DNA from: Salaquimonas sp.
GTDB lineage: Bacteria; Pseudomonadota; Alphaproteobacteria; Rhizobiales; Rhizobiaceae
NCBI GenBank assembly: GCA_024639745.1
Contig: JAHEHW010000107.1
Location: 1-6,348 of the forward strand
Direction: 5' to 3'
DNA length: 6,348 nt
Shown here piece after piece: positions 1-4,874 of the stretch. The notes beneath the pieces were generated by a model. It saw nothing but the letters and a program-made list of their open reading frames with translations, made no database searches and was not told where the DNA came from. The first letter of the stretch is position 1; each line of letters begins with the position of its first letter. A program made the translations under genes and the position numbers.

Positions 1-228
1 CGTAAAGTTGAGAATACCCGGCACGATCAGGTAAAGCAGCCATACTGCAAACAGTGTCAGCGCCGTATTGAACCAACCATCGAACAGGTTTTTGCGCATC
101 CAGCCAACAACGCCGACTTCGGAACCGGGCGGTGTTGCCTGCGGTACCATGCGGTTGCGCACATATTCGATTTCGAGCGCACCGCTATCGGCGCGATCCA
201 TAGCCGTTTGTGAATCGAGATCAGACAT
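1..228 (-). CDS. aapM: General L-amino-acid ABC transporter, permease subunit AapM (N-terminal 76 residues, cut by window edge)
   Basis: This is the beginning of the second inner-membrane permease subunit of the Aap importer, which pairs with AapQ to form the transmembrane channel for L-amino acids. Only residues 1-76 are present; the family is usually a little under 400 residues, and the rest runs off the left edge. The N-terminal section is hydrophilic (starts MSDLDSQTAMDRAD) and contains the RNRMVPQATPPG-type segment seen in AapM proteins. It is followed by VGWMRKNLFDGW and the first membrane helix at about residues 53-73. The ATG at 226-228 is preceded by TAGGAG with a 6-nt spacer, and that TAG is the aapQ stop codon. 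The 9-nt gap implies co-transcription and probably translational coupling with aapQ. Identification rests on the N-terminal sequence and gene order, since the diagnostic EAA loop is outside the window. Confidence 0.88.
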   Translation of the reverse strand, partial: MSDLDSQTAMDRADSGALEIEYVRNRMVPQATPPGSEVGVVGWMRKNLFDGWFNTALTLFAVWLLYLIVPGILNFT

Positions 229-240
229 CGCTAGCTCCTA
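229..240 (-). promoter_or_regulatory. aapM ribosome-binding site overlapping the aapQ stop codon
   Basis: On the minus strand TAGGAG (240-235) lies 6 nt upstream of the aapM ATG. Its TAG (240-238) is also the aapQ stop codon. A ribosome terminating on aapQ therefore sits on the aapM start signal, which supports translational coupling and equal subunit output. Confidence 0.8.
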
Positions 241-1437
241 TCGTTCCACAAGCGCCATGCGAGAGTTGTACCAGTTCATAAATAACGAGGTGAGAAGCGA
301 CAATGCAAGGTAGGTCAGCATCGTCATCAGCAGAATCTCCACCGCCTGCCCAGTCTGGTTTAGTGCCGTGCCCGCGAAGACCGAGGTCAGGTCTGGATAG
401 GCGATTGCGACCGCAAGCGACGAGTTCTTCGTGAGGTTCAGATACTGACTTGTGAGCGGCGGAATAATCACCCGCAGGGCCTGCGGTATGATGACCAGGC
501 GCAGCGTCGGCCCAGAACGCAAACCCAAGGCAAAGGACGCTTCCGTCTGTCCCCTATTGATTGCGAGAATGCCGGCCCGGACGATCTCCGCGATGAAGGA
601 GGCGGTGTAGGTTGCGAGGGCAACGGTCAGAGCAATGAGTTCCGGGGGTATAGCAGCGCCGCCTCGCAGACCGAAACGGCCCGGTTCAGGATATTCCCAG
701 CTCAAAGGGCTACCCAAAGCGAGGAAAACGATCGCGGGCGCAAGAATAATCAGGCCAAGAGAAGTCAGAAAGACAGGAAATTGCTGCCCAGTCGCCATCT
801 GCCTTTTCTTCGCCCAGCGTCCGATGAAAATGCTCACCACGATCGCGGCTATCAAGGTGTAGATAACGAATTTGAATCCCTCACCCGGTATACCCTTGGG
901 CGCAGTCCAGGCAGACACGTCGATGCTGCCGAAGATGCCGAGGCTCATCGGCTCACGCTTGCCAGGCAAAAAGGCAAGGACCCCTTTGTACCAGATAAAA
1001 ATCTGTAAAAGCAGTGGAATGTTTCGCAAGATTTCGACGTAACCGTAGCTGATCTTGCGAATGATCCAGTTATTCGAAAGCCGTCCAACACCGACGAGAA
1101 ATCCAATAACCGTAGCAAAGAAAACGCCGATGACCGCAACGATCAGCGTGTTCTGCAGACCGACAAGGTAGACAGTGCCGTAAGTCGATGTTTCCGCGTA
1201 ATCGATGAACGGCGAAAAATTGACGCCAAAACCAGCAGTGTTTTCCAAGAAGCCGAAGCCGGACGCAATGCCCGCGGCGGCAAGGTTGTTGGCGGCATTG
1301 ACGCCCATATTCCAGACCAGCCAGAGAATGGCTGCGAGAAGCACTAACTGGACGATCAGTCCACGCACCTTCGGATCATTTAGAAGCGCGACCTTAGGCG
1401 GTTCCTGGGAAGAGCCCATCGTATCGGTTGTTGCCAT
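238..1437 (-). CDS. aapQ: General L-amino-acid ABC transporter, permease subunit AapQ
   Basis: AapQ is an inner-membrane permease subunit of the HAAT-type (polar amino acid) ABC importer; with AapM it forms the pore fed by AapJ and powered by the ATPase AapP. The 399-residue product matches the expected length of about 400. It has an N-terminal helix at about 27-44, helices near 97-118, 134-154, 188-206, 220-241 and 266-288, and a C-terminal helix near 366-388. The cytoplasmic EAA loop is clear at about 297-320 (GQTEAS...G305...IIPQA), followed by PPLTSQYLNLTKNSSLAVAI. The long insertion between early and late helices is typical of AapQ/BztB rather than short HisM-type permeases. I chose ATG 1437 (MATTDTMG) because GAGGGG lies 3 nt upstream; an in-frame ATG at 1497 would add 20 residues and lacks conservation and a good SD. 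The gene follows aapJ after a 246-bp gap holding a terminator. Confidence 0.94.
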   Translation of the reverse strand: MATTDTMGSSQEPPKVALLNDPKVRGLIVQLVLLAAILWLVWNMGVNAANNLAAAGIASGFGFLENTAGFGVNFSPFIDYAETSTYGTVYLVGLQNTLIVAVIGVFFATVIGFLVGVGRLSNNWIIRKISYGYVEILRNIPLLLQIFIWYKGVLAFLPGKREPMSLGIFGSIDVSAWTAPKGIPGEGFKFVIYTLIAAIVVSIFIGRWAKKRQMATGQQFPVFLTSLGLIILAPAIVFLALGSPLSWEYPEPGRFGLRGGAAIPPELIALTVALATYTASFIAEIVRAGILAINRGQTEASFALGLRSGPTLRLVIIPQALRVIIPPLTSQYLNLTKNSSLAVAIAYPDLTSVFAGTALNQTGQAVEILLMTMLTYLALSLLTSLFMNWYNSRMALVER

Positions 1438-1446
1438 ATTCCCCTC
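1438..1446 (-). promoter_or_regulatory. aapQ ribosome-binding site that decides the start
   Basis: On the minus strand GAGGGG (1446-1441) is followed by AAT and the ATG at 1437. This supports MATTDTMG as the true N terminus rather than the upstream in-frame ATG at 1497. Confidence 0.7.
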
Positions 1447-1451
1447 ATTCC

Positions 1452-1473
1452 TGACGTCATGCCGGTTACCGGC
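1452..1473. repeat. Two adjacent palindromes just upstream of the aapQ RBS
   Basis: TGACGTCA (1452-1459) is a perfect 8-bp palindrome. One base further on, GCCGGTTACCGGC (1461-1473) is a perfect inverted repeat with 6-bp arms around a single T. On the aapQ message they lie 6 and 15 nt upstream of the SD. The GC-rich one could fold only by opening its centre, so it may be a weak hairpin, a protein-binding site or chance. Confidence 0.35.
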
Positions 1474-1512
1474 GGCACAGCGGCTTCGGCAAAGCATAAA
1501 GCTTTCCGCATC

Positions 1513-1530
1513 GCTTGCTTGTTTGCAAGC
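1513..1530. repeat. Small stem-loop in the aapJ-aapQ intergenic region
   Basis: GCTTGC (1513-1518) and GCAAGC (1525-1530) are complementary 6-bp arms around a 6-nt loop (TTGTTT). There is no T tract after it on either strand, so it is not a terminator. It could form in the aapQ leader or stabilise an mRNA end. Confidence 0.3.
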
Positions 1531-1578
1531 CCTTATTCAAATGCGTTCCGGGATTTGCCGCGACAAAGATCAATTCCG

Positions 1579-1597
1579 TGACCAAAACAGCCGGTCA
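1579..1597. repeat. Short inverted repeat between terminator and aapQ
   Basis: TGACC (1579-1583) and GGTCA (1593-1597) are 5-bp arms separated by 9 nt. The repeat is short and could be chance. It is listed because it lies in the 200-bp stretch where a secondary aapQ promoter might sit; I see no convincing -35/-10 pair there. Confidence 0.2.
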
Positions 1598-1639
1598 TCC
1601 AGAAAGGAACGAAATTTGATTGGAAGGTTTGCGGGCTAG

Positions 1640-1670
1640 AAAAAAGGCCGGCTCGAGATCGAGCCGGCCT
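1640..1670 (-). terminator. Rho-independent terminator between aapJ and aapQ
   Basis: A perfect 12-bp inverted repeat (arms 1645-1656 and 1659-1670, two bases between them) is rich in G and C (AGGCCGGCTCGA). On the minus strand it is followed at once by a run of six T (1645-1640). It begins 14 nt after the aapJ stop codon. In the folded RNA the innermost pairs would open to give a 4-8 nt loop, leaving a stem of about 9-11 bp. This is a textbook intrinsic terminator for the aapJ message. As aapQM lie directly downstream on the same strand, it probably acts as a partial terminator that keeps permease mRNA below binding-protein mRNA. Confidence 0.92.
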
Positions 1671-1683
1671 CAACTTTCTCCGA

Positions 1684-2703
1684 TTAGCGGATCGGCGGAG
1701 CGTATTGCAGGCCGCCTTTGGTCCACAGAGCGTTCGCGCCGCGCTCGATTTCGAGCGGGGTCTCCGGACCAACGTTGGCAGCGAAGACTTCGCCGTAATT
1801 GCCAACTTCCTTGATGATGTTGGCAGCCCAGTTGGTTTCAAGGCCGAGCGAGGTGCCAAAATCACCTTCTGTGCCGAGAAGACGCTTGATGGACGGGTTG
1901 TCAGAACCCATCATCTCTTCGACATTCGCGCTCGAAACACCGAGTTCTTCGGCATTGACCATCGCAAAGTGCGTCCATTTGACGATGTTGAACCACTGGT
2001 CGTCGCCCTGACGAACAACCGGTCCAAGCGGTTCTTTAGAGATGATTTCAGGCAGAACCATATGGTCAGCAGGGTTTGTCAGCTTGAGGCGCTGCGCATA
2101 CAGGCCCGATTGGTCGGTGGTGTAAACGTCACAACGACCTGCATCATATGCTGCTACGACTTCGTCGGCTTTTTCAAATGCGACGATCTCGTATTCCATT
2201 TTGTTTGCGCGGAAGTAGTCGGCAACGTTCAACTCGGTGGTAGTACCAGTGTTGGTGCAGACGGATGCGCCGGACAGCTCAAGAGCCGATTTCACACCAA
2301 GATCCTTACGGACCATGAAGCCCTGACCATCGTAATAGTTCACGCCGGCAAAGTTCAGGCCGAGCGTGGTATCACGCGACATGGTCCAGGTAGTGTTGCG
2401 CGAAAGCATATCGATTTCACCAGATTGCAATGCGGTGAAGCGCTCTTTCGCGGAAAGCGGGGTGTACTTGACCTTGCTCGCGTCACCAAATATAGCGGCA
2501 GCTACGCCACGGCAAAGGTCGACGTCGATTCCGGTCCAATTACCGTCAGAGTCCGGATTGGAGAAACCGGGCAGACCTTGGCTAACGCCACACTGGACGA
2601 AACCCTTGGCTTTCACGTCATCAAGCGTAGCTGCGCCAGCAGCTGTAGAAGCTGCACCGAGCACAACTGCTCCGATCGCGGCAGAAACCAATTTGTTTTT
2701 CAT
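1684..2703 (-). CDS. aapJ: General L-amino-acid-binding periplasmic protein AapJ
   Basis: AapJ is the periplasmic solute-binding protein that captures a wide range of L-amino acids and delivers them to AapQM. The 339-residue precursor starts with a classic signal peptide: MKNK, a hydrophobic core at residues 5-20, and an AGA cleavage site near residue 24, giving a mature start ATLDDVKAKG. The SBP_bac_3 fold follows, with family-typical segments GFSNPDSDGNWTGIDVDLCRGVAAAIFGD (about 47-74, here named by its ends), LSRNTTWTMSRD (100-111), TNTGTTTELNVADYF (150-164), CDVYTTDQSGLYAQR (191-205) and the C-terminal PPIR. Length matches AapJ/BztA proteins (about 340). I chose ATG 2703, not the in-frame ATG 2736, because the signal peptide begins there; the SD is weak (AAAAGG, 8 nt upstream). 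It is separated from the MttB-like gene by 406 bp and followed by a strong terminator, so it probably has its own promoter. Confidence 0.95.
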   Translation of the reverse strand: MKNKLVSAAIGAVVLGAASTAAGAATLDDVKAKGFVQCGVSQGLPGFSNPDSDGNWTGIDVDLCRGVAAAIFGDASKVKYTPLSAKERFTALQSGEIDMLSRNTTWTMSRDTTLGLNFAGVNYYDGQGFMVRKDLGVKSALELSGASVCTNTGTTTELNVADYFRANKMEYEIVAFEKADEVVAAYDAGRCDVYTTDQSGLYAQRLKLTNPADHMVLPEIISKEPLGPVVRQGDDQWFNIVKWTHFAMVNAEELGVSSANVEEMMGSDNPSIKRLLGTEGDFGTSLGLETNWAANIIKEVGNYGEVFAANVGPETPLEIERGANALWTKGGLQYAPPIR

Positions 2704-2836
2704 CAAAACAGCCTTTTCTATTGTCCTGTTACACATTGCGGCGCCCCTGCACGCTCAAGGTTCCTCCCTTAAGCGAAGCAGACGCATAGCCGCATTTCCC
2801 CCGCACAGTCTAATTGGCTTGGAACAAACAGACGGA

Positions 2837-2856
2837 GGCGAAAACCCTTTTTCACC
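2837..2856 (-). repeat. Strand-specific hairpin in the aapJ leader
   Basis: On the minus strand GGTGAAAA (2856-2849) pairs with TTTTCGCC (2844-2837) through eight pairs, including one G-U, closing a four-base loop (AGGG). On the plus strand the same position is a C-A mismatch, so the fold is better as minus-strand RNA. It lies 134 nt upstream of the aapJ ATG. No T run follows, so it is not a standard terminator; a leader structure is possible. Confidence 0.4.
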
Positions 2857-2911
2857 TAAAGATTTGATTGACCCGCCCTTCGCTCCTCACCGACTGGCGA
2901 GATGCGATCGC

Positions 2912-2941
2912 ACAACAGAACATCTTCGACGAAAGGTCAAG
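2912..2941 (-). promoter_or_regulatory. Possible sigma-70 promoter for aapJ
   Basis: Minus-strand CTTGACC (2941-2935) is a very good alphaproteobacterial -35. After a 17-bp spacer there is TGTTGT (2917-2912), a poor -10 matching three of six TATAAT positions. Transcription would begin near 2905, giving a leader of about 200 nt that includes the 2837-2856 hairpin. The weak -10 would fit an activator-dependent promoter, but this is a pattern call only. Confidence 0.3.
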
Positions 2942-2993
2942 ACTGAATTCAAAGAAAGCCTTAATCGATAATGCAAACGCACAATCTGGACGA

Positions 2994-3008
2994 AAATTGG
3001 TCCAATTT
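2994..3008. repeat. 15-bp palindrome upstream of the putative aapJ promoter
   Basis: AAATTGG-T-CCAATTT is a perfect inverted repeat with 7-bp arms around one base. It extends to CG...CG if one extra A is bulged on the left. It lies about 53 bp upstream of the TTGACC -35 candidate. The near-zero loop argues for a dimeric protein-binding site rather than an RNA hairpin. Confidence 0.45.
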
Positions 3009-3047
3009 CGCAGAGTTTCGCGCGATTAGGTGCAAGCATGGATAGAT

Positions 3048-3112
3048 TTTACGCTCAGTTTACCCGCTTTACGCTCAACTTTGTTCTCGACAATGCAGGG
3101 CATTTGCGCTCA
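3048..3112 (-). repeat. Three direct repeats TGAGCG[T/C]AAA
   Basis: Minus-strand TGAGCGCAAA occurs at 3112-3103, where its TGA is the methyltransferase stop codon. TGAGCGTAAA occurs at 3077-3068 and again at 3057-3048. The start-to-start spacings are 35 and 20 bp, the latter two helical turns. A related GCGGGTAAA lies between the last two copies. This looks like a set of binding sites or a short decayed repeat; the function is unknown. Confidence 0.5.
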
Positions 3113-4717
3113 GAAATCGGTGGGTGCGCCGCCCTCCCTTTTTCTGCGTTCGACAAACTCTTCCAATGCCAGTCGGGAATCGTCTGCCATCGGCGGCGCC
3201 TCGAATTCCTCGAGAATTCTTTTCCAAAGCGTGTTTGCCCGGTGCACGCTGTCGATTGATCCGCGATCGCGCCAATTCTCGAAGTTCGACCAGTCCGAGA
3301 GAAATGGACTGTAGAACGCCGTTTCGTAACGATCCTGCGTGTGTTGAATTCCGAAGAAATGCCCGCCGTGCCCGACCTCTGCGATAGCGTCGAAAGCGAT
3401 TTCATCCGGATCCCATTTGACCGGTCGCATATAGGTGATCAATTGCTGCAGATATTCGCAATCCATGACGAATTTTTCATACGACGCGCAAAGGCCACCC
3501 TCGAGCCAGCCAGCAGCGTGATAGACCATGTTTACGCCTGACGTCATCGCGGCGAAGAGCGAGTTGGCCGATTCCCAGGTTGCCTGGTTGTCTGGAGCAT
3601 TCGAAACGCAGGTATTGGAAGCCCGCAATGGCAGTTTATAGAATCGCGCCATCTGCCCTGTCATCTGGGTCGTGCGCATATAATCCGGAGTGCCAAAAGC
3701 CGGTGCGCCGGTACGCATATCCACATTCGAAGAAAATGTACCGATTGCGCAGGGGCAACCCGCACGAATGGTCTGGATTAGCGCGATCGCACAAAGCGCT
3801 TCCGCAATAGACTGGACGACGGTGCCGGCCAAAGTAATTGGCGACATGGCGCCGGCAAGCGTAAATGGGGTGACGATCGTCGGCTGTCCCTTTCGGGCAA
3901 GCCGCATCAGGCCATCGATCATCGGCCAGTCGTGCTTTAATGGCGAAGTCGAATTGATGTTTGTGTACATCCGCGGCTTGGCCTCGAACTCTTCGTGAGT
4001 GAGCCTGGCTGCAATTCGCGTCATCTCCATCACGTCTTCGACACGTTCCGTGCCAAGGCTATAGGCATGAACCACCTTGTCGGTCAGCAGCAATTTGTCA
4101 TGCAGGCAATCGAGATGACGAATGGAGGGATGCAGGTCCATCGGCTCAACCGGATAGCCGCCGCAAAAATGGATACAATTGAAATACTGACTGAGTTTGA
4201 TGAAATCCCGATAAGAGGCTCGGTCGCCAATTCGCCTGCCCCGATCGAGATCGGAATAATTCGGCGGCGAGGAGACATTGCCGAACACCATATGGTTGCC
4301 GCCAATGGTAATTTCCCGCTCCGGATTGCGCGGGGTTATCGTGAACTGAGAGGGTGCAAGCGCGACCTTTTCCATGACGAAATCACGCCCCATGCGCACC
4401 ACGGCTCCGTTCGCCGTTTCGTTCTCAATGCTGCAGCCTTCGCGGCGGAAGATTTCTACCGCTTCATGGTTCAAAAATTCGATGCCGATTTCCTCAAGAA
4501 CGCGCATCGCACCATCATGGATGGCCTCAACGCCCTCTGGAGGAAGCGGTTCGGTTGGCCGATCGCTGTTGATCGGGACCGACCAAGGAATTTGCGAAAT
4601 CACGCTGCCGGTGCCGCGCTTGTTTCTGGATCGCCCACCCGAACGGCGTATCAAGCGCCCTTGCGGCCTTTTGATCTGATTGTCTTCGGGGATACCACCT
4701 GCGGCTGATTCAGACAT
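3110..4717 (-). CDS. Trimethylamine-methyltransferase (MttB) family protein, non-pyrrolysine, COG5598-like
   Basis: The 535-residue product belongs to the MttB superfamily, TIM-barrel enzymes that move a methyl group from a quaternary or tertiary amine to a corrinoid protein. Family hallmarks seen are PTEPLPPEGVEAIHDGAMRVLEEIG at the N side (about 54-78, named by its ends), FGNVSSPPNYSDLDRGRR (145-162), GTFSSNVDMRTGAPAFGTPDY (326-346), SNTCVSNAPDNQATWES (367-383) and GHFFGIQHTQDRYETAFYSP (452-471). The first 40 residues are basic and probably flexible. The frame is uninterrupted with no in-frame TAG, so this is not the archaeal pyrrolysine enzyme; known non-Pyl relatives act on glycine betaine, proline betaine or carnitine, but the substrate here is unknown. 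It is slightly longer than typical homologues. ATG 4717 abuts AAGGAG with no spacer, with a further GAGAG 7 nt upstream of the ATG. It follows the SAF-domain dehydrogenase by 157 bp and may share its transcript. No corrinoid-protein or reactivase gene is visible. Confidence 0.88.
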   Translation of the reverse strand: MSESAAGGIPEDNQIKRPQGRLIRRSGGRSRNKRGTGSVISQIPWSVPINSDRPTEPLPPEGVEAIHDGAMRVLEEIGIEFLNHEAVEIFRREGCSIENETANGAVVRMGRDFVMEKVALAPSQFTITPRNPEREITIGGNHMVFGNVSSPPNYSDLDRGRRIGDRASYRDFIKLSQYFNCIHFCGGYPVEPMDLHPSIRHLDCLHDKLLLTDKVVHAYSLGTERVEDVMEMTRIAARLTHEEFEAKPRMYTNINSTSPLKHDWPMIDGLMRLARKGQPTIVTPFTLAGAMSPITLAGTVVQSIAEALCAIALIQTIRAGCPCAIGTFSSNVDMRTGAPAFGTPDYMRTTQMTGQMARFYKLPLRASNTCVSNAPDNQATWESANSLFAAMTSGVNMVYHAAGWLEGGLCASYEKFVMDCEYLQQLITYMRPVKWDPDEIAFDAIAEVGHGGHFFGIQHTQDRYETAFYSPFLSDWSNFENWRDRGSIDSVHRANTLWKRILEEFEAPPMADDSRLALEEFVERRKREGGAPTDF

Positions 4718-4729
4718 CTCCTTGCTCTC
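4718..4729 (-). promoter_or_regulatory. Unusually close ribosome-binding site of the MttB-like gene
   Basis: Minus-strand AAGGAG (4723-4718) touches the ATG at 4717 with no spacer. A second purine stretch, GAGAG (4729-4725), sits 7 nt from the ATG at a normal distance. No better in-frame start was found nearby; the next plausible one is a GTG near residue 39 with no SD. Confidence 0.5.
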
Positions 4730-4874
4730 GCATTCTTCCGGTATTCGCCACTATTGGCCGAATGCTACGGGAAGCGATCTCTATCAGGTGGAGGAAAAGC
4801 GGCCATAAACGCCAAATATCGGCCCCACGGATCCCTCAAGGGCCAGCATTCCGGCGCATCTCATAGAATCAAGG
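4718..4874 (-). other. Gap between the dehydrogenase and MttB-like genes
   Basis: These 157 bp hold no gene. ATTCG (4743-4747) and CGAAT (4759-4763) are inverted arms, extended by CC/GG with one bulged C, 26 bp upstream of the methyltransferase ATG. Weaker GGCCC...GGGCC arms lie near 4820-4845, without a T run. I find no clear terminator or promoter, so read-through from the dehydrogenase gene is plausible but unproven. Confidence 0.4.

Larger units (their letters stand above)
2704..3109 (-). promoter_or_regulatory. Gene-free aapJ upstream/leader region (406 bp)
   Basis: No credible gene is present on either strand; plus-strand frames here only extend shadows of aapJ. From the methyltransferase stop toward aapJ the stretch holds three TGAGCG[T/C]AAA direct repeats (3048-3112), a 15-bp palindrome (2994-3008), a TTGACC -35-like element (2940-2935) and a hairpin (2837-2856). 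The final 70 bp carry no obvious structure. This is long enough to contain the aapJ promoter, regulator sites and a leader of about 200 nt if the 2935-2940 element is used. Rhizobial aap transcription is known to respond to nitrogen status, but I see no convincing sigma-54 (GG-N10-GC) element. Confidence 0.6.

Noticed and set aside
2704..2736. In-frame ATG 33 bp upstream of the chosen aapJ start
   Set aside because: It would put a charged 11-residue extension (MCNRTIEKAVL) in front of an ordinary signal peptide.
1705..2772. A 355-residue plus-strand open frame opposite aapJ
   Set aside because: It is fully antisense to a clear AapJ and shows no recognisable family, signal or SD; long antisense frames are common opposite GC-rich genes.
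2903..2912. TGCGATCGCA palindrome resembling the cyanobacterial HIP1 element
   Set aside because: HIP1 is not a feature of this lineage and GCGATCGC-like strings recur by composition; it does touch the weak -10 candidate, but that alone is not evidence.
2366..2971. A 201-residue plus-strand frame running from inside aapJ across its upstream region
   Set aside because: It starts opposite aapJ coding sequence and has no RBS or recognisable domain in the intergenic part.
3538..3547. CTGACGTCAT repeated at 1451-1460 and 3538-3547
   Set aside because: The second copy lies inside the MttB-like coding frame (codons for Met-Thr-Ser), so the match is probably chance.
3995..4708. A 237-residue plus-strand open frame opposite the MttB-like gene
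   Set aside because: Antisense to a well-supported enzyme gene; composition is that of a shadow translation with no coherent motif.
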